Source: Parafilimonas sp.
GTDB taxonomy: Bacteria > Bacteroidota > Bacteroidia > Chitinophagales > Chitinophagaceae
Assembly: GCA_017856455.1 (NCBI GenBank)
Contig: JAFMEZ010000005.1
Span: forward strand, 1-64,000
Length of the DNA stretch: 64,000 nucleotides
Direction of reading: 5' to 3'
Made by a program: the position numbers and the translations under genes
Part shown: piece by piece, positions 36,343 through 45,087 of the stretch
Layout of the letters: each line of letters starts with the position of its first letter
Numbering within the stretch: the stretch's first letter is position 1
Notes under the pieces: generated by a model
What the model was told of the DNA's origin: nothing
What the model saw: only the letters and a program-made list of their open reading frames with translations
The model's database searches: none

Positions 36343-37236
36343 ATGAACGCATTTACGATCAAAGATCTGGAGAATTTGACGGGTATAAAAGCCCACACTA
36401 TTCGTATTTGGGAGCAACGCTATCGTTTTTTAAAGCCTCAAAGGACGGATACGAACATCCGTTACTACAGCAATGAGGAGCTCAAAAAAATCCTAAATAT
36501 TTCTCTTCTCAATAAAAATGGGTTCAAGATTTCTCATATCGACAAAATGTCTGATCATGAGATCAATGAAAAAATTCTAACCATCAACAATGCAGAGGCT
36601 CAACAAGAGCATGTTGTAAACCTGATGATTCAATACATGGTTGATATTGAATTGACAGGATTTGAACGTCTTTTAAAAGAAAGGATTGAGGCGAAGGGAA
36701 TTGAAAAAGTGATACATCAATTCATCTTTCCGTTTATGGAAAGAATAGGACTGCTCTGGGTTACAGGGCATATCAATCCTGCGCAAGAGCACCTGGTTTC
36801 AAATATCATTCGCCATAAACTCATTGTTGGAACTGAGTCTGTCAACCCTATTTTCAAATCAGATAAAAGGGTTTTGCTTTTCATGCCTGATGGTGAATAC
36901 CATGAACTCGGACTTTTATTTATTCAATACCTCCTCAAAAATCGTGGCATTGAAGTATACTATTTAGGTGCTAGTGTTCCTTTAGCAGATGTAGCATATG
37001 TTGTAAAGCATAAACAACCCGATTACATCTACACACACATGACTACAGCCTCCCGTCAATTTAATTTTGAAAGGTTCATGACACAGGCCGTTCAAAAGTT
37101 CGGTTCAGTTCCTTTTATCATATCCGGACCAGTAGCGGCGATGTACGAGTCTAAGATCCCTCCACAGGTTAAATTTAAGCGTTCATTACAGGAAGTAATG
37201 GACTTTGTAAATCAACTTTCTCTCTCAAGTAATTGA
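36343..37236 (+). CDS. CarH-type B12-dependent photoreceptor / MerR-family repressor
   Basis: A 297-residue regulator. An N-terminal MerR-type winged helix (about 4-60, IKDLENLTGIKAHTIRIWEQ) is followed by a B12-binding helical cap and Rossmann-like domain. The light-sensing W-x9-E-H motif is present (Trp139, Glu149, His150), and the cobalamin ligand lies in E-Y-H187-E-L-G. In CarH, adenosylcobalamin promotes a tetramer that represses DNA in the dark and falls apart in light. It lies upstream of an ECF sigma factor and the carotenoid genes, and inverted repeats follow it. Light-controlled pigment synthesis is inferred. Confidence 0.9.
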   Translation: MNAFTIKDLENLTGIKAHTIRIWEQRYRFLKPQRTDTNIRYYSNEELKKILNISLLNKNGFKISHIDKMSDHEINEKILTINNAEAQQEHVVNLMIQYMVDIELTGFERLLKERIEAKGIEKVIHQFIFPFMERIGLLWVTGHINPAQEHLVSNIIRHKLIVGTESVNPIFKSDKRVLLFMPDGEYHELGLLFIQYLLKNRGIEVYYLGASVPLADVAYVVKHKQPDYIYTHMTTASRQFNFERFMTQAVQKFGSVPFIISGPVAAMYESKIPPQVKFKRSLQEVMDFVNQLSLSSN

Positions 37237-37253
37237 TTATCAATTCAATATAA

Positions 37254-37342
37254 TTTGTTTAATAGTTTTAAAAAAATATTAAACAAAAATTTGTTTGTCT
37301 GAAACAACTTTGTTTAACTTCACATTCTAAAAGTTAAACAAA
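37254..37342. promoter_or_regulatory. Operator array: two identical inverted repeats upstream of the sigma-factor gene
   Basis: TTTGTTTAA at 37254-37262 and TTAAACAAA at 37279-37287 form an inverted pair with a 16-base spacer; the same pair with the same spacer recurs at 37309-37317 and 37334-37342, ending two bases before the sigma gene's ATG. A near copy (TTTGTTTGT) lies at 37290. Their place between the CarH-like gene and the sigma gene suggests they are the CarH binding sites; not proven. Confidence 0.7.
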
Positions 37343-37343
37343 T

Positions 37344-37844
37344 ATGTCTACGCAGGAATTCAATATGATGTTGGTGCAGAACTCTGAGTATCTCCGCCCC
37401 TTTGCAATAACACTGACTAAGGATCATGAATCTGCAAAAGACCTCTTGCAGGAAACAATGTTCAGGGCTATTTCCAACAAGGACAAGTATAATGTAGGTA
37501 CCAATATCAAAGCATGGATGTATACGATCATGCGTAACATCTTCATCAATAACTATCGCAGAAGAGCAAAGCAGAATACCATTTTTGATAACACACCAAA
37601 TGATTTTTTGCTTGACCATAATCAATCTGCTGTTCCCAACTCTGCAGAAACAAACATCAGAATAAAAGATATCGAAAGAGCTGTTTACAATTTGCCAGCA
37701 CTCTTTAAAAAACCATTCATGTTGTATTTCGAAGGATACAAGTATCACGAGATTGCAATCATGTTGGATGAACCTTTAGGTACGATCAAAAGCAGAATTC
37801 ACTTTGCAAGAAGATTATTGAAAGAGGAAATCAGCAAGTTTTAA
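37344..37844 (+). CDS. ECF-type sigma factor (sigma-70 family)
   Basis: A 166-residue sigma factor with region 2 (about 20-70, KDLLQETMFRAISNKDKY and IKAWMYTIMRNIFINNY) and region 4 (about 110-160, LPALFKKPFMLYFEGYKYHEI and LGTIKSRIHFARRLL). No anti-sigma gene is adjacent. It is preceded by the operator array and followed 14 bases later by crtI, so it may both be controlled by CarH and drive carotenoid genes. Confidence 0.9.
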   Translation: MSTQEFNMMLVQNSEYLRPFAITLTKDHESAKDLLQETMFRAISNKDKYNVGTNIKAWMYTIMRNIFINNYRRRAKQNTIFDNTPNDFLLDHNQSAVPNSAETNIRIKDIERAVYNLPALFKKPFMLYFEGYKYHEIAIMLDEPLGTIKSRIHFARRLLKEEISKF

Positions 37845-37858
37845 TCTAACTTTCCATC

Positions 37859-39340
37859 GTGTCCAAAAAAGCAATAGTAATAGGTAGCGGTTATGCAGGC
37901 CTATCAGCAGCAACTTTTCTTGCCCAGTCTGGATGGGAAGTACAAGTATTAGAAAAACATGATCAGCCTGGTGGAAGAAGTAGATTTTTCTCTTCCGATG
38001 GTTTTTCATTTGATATGGGTCCGAGTTGGTATTGGATGCCCGACGTGTTTGAAAGATACTTTACAAGTTTCGGAAGAAAAGTAGAGGACTACTACACATT
38101 GGAGCGATTATCTCCATCATATAGAATTTACTGGGCAGACGACTATATGGATGTTCCATCTGATTATGAAGAGTTGAAAAAATTATTCAATCAACTTGAA
38201 CCTGGCGCTGGAGAAAAATTAGACGCCTTCATGGAAGAGGCTGCATACAAATATAAAGTTGGTGTAAATAAATTGGTCTACAAACCAAGTCTTTCATGGA
38301 CAGAATTTATTGACAAAGACTTAATGACTGGAATCTTTCGATTGGATGTTTTTAATAACATCAAATCGCATATCGCTAAATTTTTCAAGCATCCTAAGAT
38401 TCGTCAATTGATGGAGTTTCCCGTTTTGTTCTTAGGTGCCCTTCCAGAAAATACACCAGCTCTCTACAGCTTAATGAATTATGCAGATATTAAACTTGGA
38501 ACATGGTATCCAAAGGGCGGTATGCATAGGGTTGTTGCCGGAATGCATCAACTCGCAACTGAAAAAGGAGTTGTATTTCATTTCAATAAAAACGTTAATC
38601 ATATTCATGTAACGGGTAAAAATGCTCATACTGTAGAAACATCAGATGGTGAAACCTATAAAGCTGATGTAGTAGTTGGTGCAGCAGATTATCATTTCAT
38701 GGAGACTTCTTTGTTGGAGGAAAAATATCAGTCATATTCAAAAAAATATTGGGACTCAAGGTTAATGGCACCTGGTTCATTGATCTACTATTTAGGTGTC
38801 AATAAGAAAGTAGATGGCATACTGCATCATACGCTGTTCTTTGATGTTCCTTTTGATCAACACGGGAAAGATATTTATACCGATCCCAAATGGCCGGATA
38901 CACCACTTTTTTACTTAAGTTCAACATCAATCTCTGATGCTTCTCAAGCGCCAGAGGGCTGTGATAATTTATTTTTTCTGATTCCCATAGCGGCCGGACT
39001 AGACGGAGATGATGAGCAGGTAAGAGAAAAATATTTAGATCTTATTTGTAAAAGATTCAAAGAGAAGACAGGTTATGATATTAAAGAACATCTTGTCTTC
39101 AAGAGAACTTATTGCTCCACTGAATTCATTCAAGATTATAATGCATTTAAGGGTAATGCATATGGATTGGCCAATACACTTTTGCAAACTGCCATCCTAA
39201 GACCATCTTGCAAGAGTAAAAAAGTAGGTAACCTTTATTATACAGGCCAATTAACTGTTCCTGGTCCTGGTGTTCCCCCTAGTTTAATCAGTGGTGAGGT
39301 TGTTGCAAAACTCATTGATAAAGAATTCAATAGGGTATAA
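37859..39340 (+). CDS. crtI: Phytoene desaturase (CrtI type)
   Basis: FAD-dependent desaturase that introduces double bonds in phytoene. The 493 residues start with GTG at 37859 and the dinucleotide fold VIGSGYAGLSAATFLAQSGW. The PGGRSRFF motif and the C-terminal FYxxGQLTVPGPGVPPSL-type sequence (YTGQLTVPGPGVPPSLIS) are diagnostic of the CrtI/CrtN group. The number of desaturation steps is not predictable here. It lies directly after the sigma gene and 83 bases before crtB. Confidence 0.93.
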   Translation: MSKKAIVIGSGYAGLSAATFLAQSGWEVQVLEKHDQPGGRSRFFSSDGFSFDMGPSWYWMPDVFERYFTSFGRKVEDYYTLERLSPSYRIYWADDYMDVPSDYEELKKLFNQLEPGAGEKLDAFMEEAAYKYKVGVNKLVYKPSLSWTEFIDKDLMTGIFRLDVFNNIKSHIAKFFKHPKIRQLMEFPVLFLGALPENTPALYSLMNYADIKLGTWYPKGGMHRVVAGMHQLATEKGVVFHFNKNVNHIHVTGKNAHTVETSDGETYKADVVVGAADYHFMETSLLEEKYQSYSKKYWDSRLMAPGSLIYYLGVNKKVDGILHHTLFFDVPFDQHGKDIYTDPKWPDTPLFYLSSTSISDASQAPEGCDNLFFLIPIAAGLDGDDEQVREKYLDLICKRFKEKTGYDIKEHLVFKRTYCSTEFIQDYNAFKGNAYGLANTLLQTAILRPSCKSKKVGNLYYTGQLTVPGPGVPPSLISGEVVAKLIDKEFNRV

Positions 39341-39375
39341 ATTGATTAATAAAAATGGCAATATTCAACAAAAGC

Positions 39376-39392
39376 ATAAACAATTCGTTTAA
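39376..39392. promoter_or_regulatory. Degenerate copy of the CarH-type box upstream of crtB
   Basis: ATAAACAAT (39376-39384) and TTCGTTTAA (39384-39392) are imperfect versions (7/9 and 8/9) of TTAAACAAA and TTTGTTTAA, 32 bases before the crtB ATG. They may extend light control to crtB, but the match is weaker than in the array at 37254. Confidence 0.35.
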
Positions 39393-39423
39393 TTAATTTA
39401 ACTTCAATACACAACAGCTTTAC

Positions 39424-40260
39424 ATGATTCAATTGTTCCATAGTGTTTCTCATGAGTGCAGCAAAGTCACAACTGCACGATACAGCACTTCATTTAGCAG
39501 TGCTATCAAGCTGTTGCAAAAAGATATCAGGGGGCCGATATATGATATATATGGTTTTGTAAGGTTTGCTGATGAGATCGTTGATAGTTTTCATGATTTT
39601 GACAAAGCGACTTTATTGGAGGATTTTAAAAAACAGACATACGAATCCATTAAAAATGGAATTAGCCTAAATCCTATTTTGAATAGTTTTCAAATTACAG
39701 TTAATCGTTACAATATTGATTTACACCTTGTAGATGCGTTTTTCAAAAGCATGGAATTCGATTTGAATAAATCGTCATATGATGATGAAGGATATGCATC
39801 ATATATATATGGAAGTGCTGAAGTGGTTGGATTGATGTGTTTATATGTTTTTTGTAATGGAAACAAAGAACAATTCGAAATGCTTAAACCAAGTGCTCAG
39901 GCTTTAGGATCAGCATTTCAGAAAGTCAATTTTTTACGTGACGTAAAAGCAGATTATCAGCAATTGAATCGCGTATATTTTCCAGGAGTTGATTTCAGGG
40001 ATTTTTCATCTGAGATGAAGCAAAAAATCGAAGACGATATCCAGTGTGATTTTGATAATGCTTATGAGGGTATTATAAAATTGCCTTTGAATGCACGCTT
40101 TGGTGTCTATTTAGCTTACAAATATTATTTGAGTTTGTTTAAGAAAATAAAATCAGTACAACCTCAAAAAATTCTGGAGCATCGCATTAGAATTCCGAAT
40201 TACCACAAGGCTTGGGTTGCTGCGAAAGTTGTTATTCGCACACAGTTGAATCTATTGTAG
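39424..40260 (+). CDS. crtB: Phytoene synthase
   Basis: Joins two geranylgeranyl diphosphates to phytoene, the first committed carotenoid step. The 278 residues have both aspartate-rich motifs: DEIVD (about 49-53) and, in the second, LRDVKADYQQLNRVYFP (about 176-192), and the start SVSHECSKVTTARYSTSFS. Length is normal. No cyclase, ketolase or GGPP synthase gene is in the window, so the pathway must be completed elsewhere. It ends nine bases before the convergent GH3 gene. Confidence 0.92.
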   Translation: MIQLFHSVSHECSKVTTARYSTSFSSAIKLLQKDIRGPIYDIYGFVRFADEIVDSFHDFDKATLLEDFKKQTYESIKNGISLNPILNSFQITVNRYNIDLHLVDAFFKSMEFDLNKSSYDDEGYASYIYGSAEVVGLMCLYVFCNGNKEQFEMLKPSAQALGSAFQKVNFLRDVKADYQQLNRVYFPGVDFRDFSSEMKQKIEDDIQCDFDNAYEGIIKLPLNARFGVYLAYKYYLSLFKKIKSVQPQKILEHRIRIPNYHKAWVAAKVVIRTQLNLL

Positions 40261-40269
40261 TTGGTAATT

Positions 40270-43161
40270 TCAGCGGACAAACACTTCTTCCATCACTTTT
40301 CCTCTAACGTTCAAGTCTCCAAATGTATTCTTTGCAGTAGGATGAACCCTGTTGGCTAGCAATACAAAAACAATTTTTTTCTGAGGATCTGCCCATGTAC
40401 AAGTTCCTGTAAATCCGGTATGTCCGAATGCATCTGGTGATACACTTAGTGAGGGATAAGGTGTTTTCCTTGTGCCATTGTCTTTTTCAGGTTTGTCAAA
40501 ACCATATCCTCTTCTGCTGATATCGCTTTGGTATTTAGTGAATAATTCAATTGTAGATGAACTGATAAATCTTTTTTCATTGATCACTCCATTATTCATC
40601 AGCATTTGCATCAACACAGCAATTTCGTATGCATTGCTAAACAATCCTGCATGTCCGGATACCCCTCCAAACATCGCTGCACCTGGGTCATGCACATAGC
40701 CTCTAATCAGTCTTTCCCTGAAATAAGGATCTTGCTCGGTTGGAGCAATGACAGATTTATTCATGAATCTTGTTGGGTTGAAGCCTGTGCTTCTAAAGCC
40801 AAGTGGGCGATAAAAATTTTTCCATACATATTCATCTAGTGAAAGTCCTGATACCGATTTTACAATGTCGCCAAGTAATATAAAGTCGTTGTCGCTGTAT
40901 ACATAATTTTTCTTCGCGTCTACTGTTGATGTAAGGATCCTGCTATACATGGTATCTTTCCATGCTGTTTTTAAAAAAAGTGAGTCATCTACTTTAATCG
41001 TATATCCTGATTTTTCTGTTTTGCTTAAATATCCAGGCAATGCTTTCATTGTTATGCTGTCAGCAATTTCTTTATAAAAAGGAATCCATGCCTTTAGACC
41101 AGCCTGATGCAATAAAACATCTTTGATCTGTATTTTTTCTTTATCAGTTCCTTTCGTCCATGATAAATAATCCCCCAATGTTTTATCTAACGATATTTTC
41201 TTTTCGTCGTATAGCTTCATAATGGCCAATGTGGTGGCACAAATTTTGGTTACTGAAGCCATATCATAAACTGACTCCTGCGAAATCTTGTCTTTGCCAG
41301 TATAGCTCATTGCACCATATGTTTTTTGCATGATGACTTTCCCATCTTTCATGGCAAGCAAAACCATTCCAGGTGCTGCTTTCTGATCGATAGCGTCATT
41401 GATAATGGAATCAATTTTTTTCTCATTGATCAATGATGTTTCTACTGTTGATCCTTGGGTGGGTTTAAGTTCAATTCCCTTCCCATATGGCAGTGATGTA
41501 CAAATGGTAACAGGTAATTGTCCCTCTGATCCTATTTCTCCCTTAAGCAATTTTGCTGCAACAGTATGCGTGATGGCATCATCATCATATGCGAGTATGA
41601 CGTTTTTTGTTTCACAGAAGCTTTTTGCTGCATAAGGATTTCCAAAAATGAATAAATTGGTTGGAGCTGCGTTGGATATTTTTTGAATCAACTCAACCAC
41701 GGCATTGCTCATATTGAAATTATTGGCAGGGTACCTGGGGAGTTCGTGTATTGCAATGATTACTTTGGAGTAATTCGATTTCAACTGTTGAAAAATATTT
41801 TCTGCTTCAACTGAAGATTTACTGTTGTCAAAATTGAATACGTCCACATTAAAAGCTCTTCTCATCTCCGCACTAAATTGCGTTTGTTGATTTTTTCCAA
41901 TCTCCAGAAGTGCATAGTTTGAAGCAGGATTTTTCAAGAGGGGGAATGAAGTTTTATCGTCAAGTTTTCCAACAGTTATAGTTTTTTCTGCAACTTCTTG
42001 TTTCAATGCATTGCTTTTTGCATTGAGTTTATCTCCAAGTTGATTCGTGTCTACTGGCTTCCATAGATGCAGACCAGTAATATATTTTGTTTCTAATACT
42101 TTCATTACATGTTCATCTATCTGCTTCCAAGTGATTCTTTTTTGATCGATGGCCTGCATCGCTTTTGCAATTACTTTTTCAACTTCTCCAGGCAAACAAA
42201 GCATATCATTACCAGCAATCAATGATTCAATTCCAGCTGCTCCGTCAGGAAATTCTGCTGAAACGCCTTTCATTTCTAACCCATCGGTAAATGTTATTCC
42301 TTTGAATCCCATTTCACCTTTTAGTAATCCAGTTACAGCATTAGCAGAAATAGAGGTAACGTGGTTTTTTGAAGTGTCAATTGAAGGAACAAAAAGGTGG
42401 CCCACCATGGCACTACCAATTCCTGCTTCAAATATTTTTTTAAATGGATAAAGTTCAAGGCTGTCCAATTGAGATCTTGATTTGCTGATCAAAGGAGCAG
42501 CAAGATGAGAATCAACATCTACATCACCATGTCCTGGAAAATGCTTTGCACTCCCCATTATGCCTGCATCTCTCATGCCGAGCATATATTGAATTGCCCA
42601 ATTGGCAACTTTGAATTTGTTTTCTCCAAATGATCTGTCGTTAATGACTGGGTTATTGGGATTATTATTTATATCAACTACTGGTGCAAAGTTGATTTGA
42701 ATGCCTGCAAGCTTACATTGCTCAGCAACCCATTGCCCGTATCTGTATACAACCGATGAATCTCTCAATGCACCGAGCATCATCATTTTGGGCAGATTCA
42801 CAACACTGTCCATGCGCATTCCCAATCCTGTCTCACCATCAATGGCAATCAAAATGGGAGTTTTTGCAATGGATTGAAAATAATTGACAAGGCTTGCTTG
42901 CTTTACCGGCCCACCTTGAAAAAGACAAATTCCTCCTATATTATATTTCTTGATATCTCTCTCTACAGTACTATCGTAAAAACTAACGATCCTGGTTCTG
43001 GTGTCAATTGATGAGAGTCGCACCATGATCAACTGTGCGATTTTCTCTTCAGGTGTTAATGATTTGAAAATACTGTCCGCCCATGTTCTGGCATCTTGGG
43101 CGCGTACCAAGGCTACGGAAAGTAAAAACAAGCTTAATAGGGTTGATTTTATCAAAAACAT
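40270..43161 (-). CDS. GH3 glycosidase fused to a serine beta-lactamase-like domain
   Basis: A 963-residue exported protein (signal peptide about 1-21). The N-terminal half is glycoside hydrolase family 3: KHFPGHGDVDVDSH at 206-219 with the general acid His/Asp dyad, and the nucleophile Asp293 in FTDGLEMKG, as in beta-N-acetylglucosaminidases (NagZ-like). A GH3 C-terminal domain runs to about 560. The final 380 residues form a serine-hydrolase domain with Ser636-Val-Thr-Lys639, Y755-S-D and HTGFTG. It probably acts on peptidoglycan or muropeptides in the periplasm; both functions are inferred from motifs. Confidence 0.88.
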   Translation of the reverse strand: MFLIKSTLLSLFLLSVALVRAQDARTWADSIFKSLTPEEKIAQLIMVRLSSIDTRTRIVSFYDSTVERDIKKYNIGGICLFQGGPVKQASLVNYFQSIAKTPILIAIDGETGLGMRMDSVVNLPKMMMLGALRDSSVVYRYGQWVAEQCKLAGIQINFAPVVDINNNPNNPVINDRSFGENKFKVANWAIQYMLGMRDAGIMGSAKHFPGHGDVDVDSHLAAPLISKSRSQLDSLELYPFKKIFEAGIGSAMVGHLFVPSIDTSKNHVTSISANAVTGLLKGEMGFKGITFTDGLEMKGVSAEFPDGAAGIESLIAGNDMLCLPGEVEKVIAKAMQAIDQKRITWKQIDEHVMKVLETKYITGLHLWKPVDTNQLGDKLNAKSNALKQEVAEKTITVGKLDDKTSFPLLKNPASNYALLEIGKNQQTQFSAEMRRAFNVDVFNFDNSKSSVEAENIFQQLKSNYSKVIIAIHELPRYPANNFNMSNAVVELIQKISNAAPTNLFIFGNPYAAKSFCETKNVILAYDDDAITHTVAAKLLKGEIGSEGQLPVTICTSLPYGKGIELKPTQGSTVETSLINEKKIDSIINDAIDQKAAPGMVLLAMKDGKVIMQKTYGAMSYTGKDKISQESVYDMASVTKICATTLAIMKLYDEKKISLDKTLGDYLSWTKGTDKEKIQIKDVLLHQAGLKAWIPFYKEIADSITMKALPGYLSKTEKSGYTIKVDDSLFLKTAWKDTMYSRILTSTVDAKKNYVYSDNDFILLGDIVKSVSGLSLDEYVWKNFYRPLGFRSTGFNPTRFMNKSVIAPTEQDPYFRERLIRGYVHDPGAAMFGGVSGHAGLFSNAYEIAVLMQMLMNNGVINEKRFISSSTIELFTKYQSDISRRGYGFDKPEKDNGTRKTPYPSLSVSPDAFGHTGFTGTCTWADPQKKIVFVLLANRVHPTAKNTFGDLNVRGKVMEEVFVR

Positions 43162-43230
43162 ACCGATCCGTTTTGTTACATTTGCAGGCTTAAGTTACAA
43201 ATAATCAATCATCGAATTGGAAATTGTTTC

Positions 43231-45087
43231 ATGCCAGATTTGATTCATTTATTGCCGCCCAATATTGCCAACCAAATCGCTGCTGGTGAAGTTATACAAA
43301 GGCCTTCCAGTGCAGTAAAAGAGCTATTGGAAAATGCTGTAGATGCAGGTGCAACCAATATTCATTTGATTGTTCAGGATGCAGGCAAATCACTGATTCA
43401 AGTAGTTGATAATGGAAAGGGAATGTCTGATACGGATGCACGAAATGCATTTGAACGTCATGCCACTTCAAAAATTCAATCAATAGATGACTTGTATAAA
43501 ATAAAAACAATGGGTTTCAGGGGTGAAGCACTTGCATCCATTGCATCAGTGGCACAAGTTGTTTTGAAGACGAAAAGACCTGAAGATGAAATTGGAACTG
43601 AAATTGAAATAGAAAATAGCAAACCATTGCGTCAGGAACCATGTGTTTGTGAAAATGGAACATCCATTGCAATGAAGAATTTATTTTTCAATGTTCCTGC
43701 CAGAAGAAATTTTTTAAAGAGTAATCCTGTTGAGTTGAAACATATTACTGATGAGTTTCTTCATGTTGCACTTTCATTTCCTGAAATTAATTTTAACCTT
43801 ACCAGTAACGGACAAGAAGTATTTCATTTAGCGGCTGGAACGCTAAAACAACGTATCGTCCAGATCATGGGCAGTAGTATCGGTAATAAGTTGGTGCAAG
43901 TGTCTGAGAAGACCGATTATTTAGACATCAACGGATTCATTGGCAAACCTGAAACTGCAAAAAAAACAAGGGGTGATCAGTATTTATTTGTCAACAACAG
44001 GTTTATTAAAAATGCATATCTCAATCATGCTGTTTTCAGTGCATATGAAGAATTATTGCCTGTAAATAGTTTTCCCTTTTTTGCAATTTTTATTTCGTTA
44101 GATCCTGCTCATGTTGATATCAACGTACATCCTACAAAACAAGAGATCAAATTTGATGATGAAAAAATTATTTATGCATTTGTAAAATCAGCCATAAGAC
44201 ATGCACTGGCACAATACAGTGTTTCACCTGCACTTGACTTTTCTCTTGATCCAAATATTCAGCAGCTTGATGCTGTATCAAAGCCATATTCAGGTAGTCA
44301 ACAAGAACAAACAAAGTCTGGCGGATTGTATAAATCTTTTATAGACAGAAATCAAGCACATAAAATAGAGAGCACAAGCAATCTTCGCGATTGGAAAGAT
44401 TTCTTCGAAACGGGTTCGGATCCTTCAACTGTAAATGCAGAGCAAGCACAGACATTTGATTTTTTTAAGGCTCCTGTAACTAAAGTTTCTAATGAAATTC
44501 CAGATGCACTTAAAATTTTAGATGGATCTGAACCTGTACAATTGCATTTCAGTTATATCGTTTTTGATCAGCCAAGAGGAATAACGCTCCTGCATCAACA
44601 ACTTGCTCATCAGCAAATTCTTTTTGAACAGTTTAATGCTACCTGGACTGGCAAAGCATTGGCTATACAGCAAGAACTTTTCCCTCAAACAATACAATTT
44701 TCACCATCTGACCATCAGTTGATTACTGAAATCTTGCCTGATCTATTGCATATGGGTTATCAGTTAGAGCCTTTTGGTGTGCATACATTTGTATTGCAGG
44801 GGGCACCTGCTGATTTTCCACAGGAAAATCATCTTTCAGTGATTGAAATGATTTTGGAAGATGTAAAAACAAGTACTTCCACTTTGCATCAGTCCTATAA
44901 AGAACGCATATCCAAAACAATGGCGAGAAAACACGCTTTTAAAGTTGGAGTTAAACTTGAAAAAAGGGTAATGTGTGAAATAATCGATCAGTTATCTCGA
45001 CTCCCAAATTATCAAACGCATTTTGATGGTAAACCTCTTTTTGTAGAGGTGAAAAAAGATTACCTCAACAACCTGTTTGGAATATAA
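43231..45087 (+). CDS. mutL: DNA mismatch repair protein MutL
   Basis: Couples MutS to strand excision in mismatch repair. The 618 residues include the GHKL ATPase motifs (ELLENAVDAGA near 32, DNGKGM, FRGEALASI near 95) and the C-terminal dimerisation domain. A C-terminal metal-binding endonuclease motif (DQHAxxER) is not clearly kept: the equivalent region reads FDQPRGITLLHQQLAHQQ, in which the motif is hard to see, so endonuclease activity is uncertain. It is divergent from the GH3 gene and converges on the next one with no gap. Confidence 0.93.
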   Translation: MPDLIHLLPPNIANQIAAGEVIQRPSSAVKELLENAVDAGATNIHLIVQDAGKSLIQVVDNGKGMSDTDARNAFERHATSKIQSIDDLYKIKTMGFRGEALASIASVAQVVLKTKRPEDEIGTEIEIENSKPLRQEPCVCENGTSIAMKNLFFNVPARRNFLKSNPVELKHITDEFLHVALSFPEINFNLTSNGQEVFHLAAGTLKQRIVQIMGSSIGNKLVQVSEKTDYLDINGFIGKPETAKKTRGDQYLFVNNRFIKNAYLNHAVFSAYEELLPVNSFPFFAIFISLDPAHVDINVHPTKQEIKFDDEKIIYAFVKSAIRHALAQYSVSPALDFSLDPNIQQLDAVSKPYSGSQQEQTKSGGLYKSFIDRNQAHKIESTSNLRDWKDFFETGSDPSTVNAEQAQTFDFFKAPVTKVSNEIPDALKILDGSEPVQLHFSYIVFDQPRGITLLHQQLAHQQILFEQFNATWTGKALAIQQELFPQTIQFSPSDHQLITEILPDLLHMGYQLEPFGVHTFVLQGAPADFPQENHLSVIEMILEDVKTSTSTLHQSYKERISKTMARKHAFKVGVKLEKRVMCEIIDQLSRLPNYQTHFDGKPLFVEVKKDYLNNLFGI

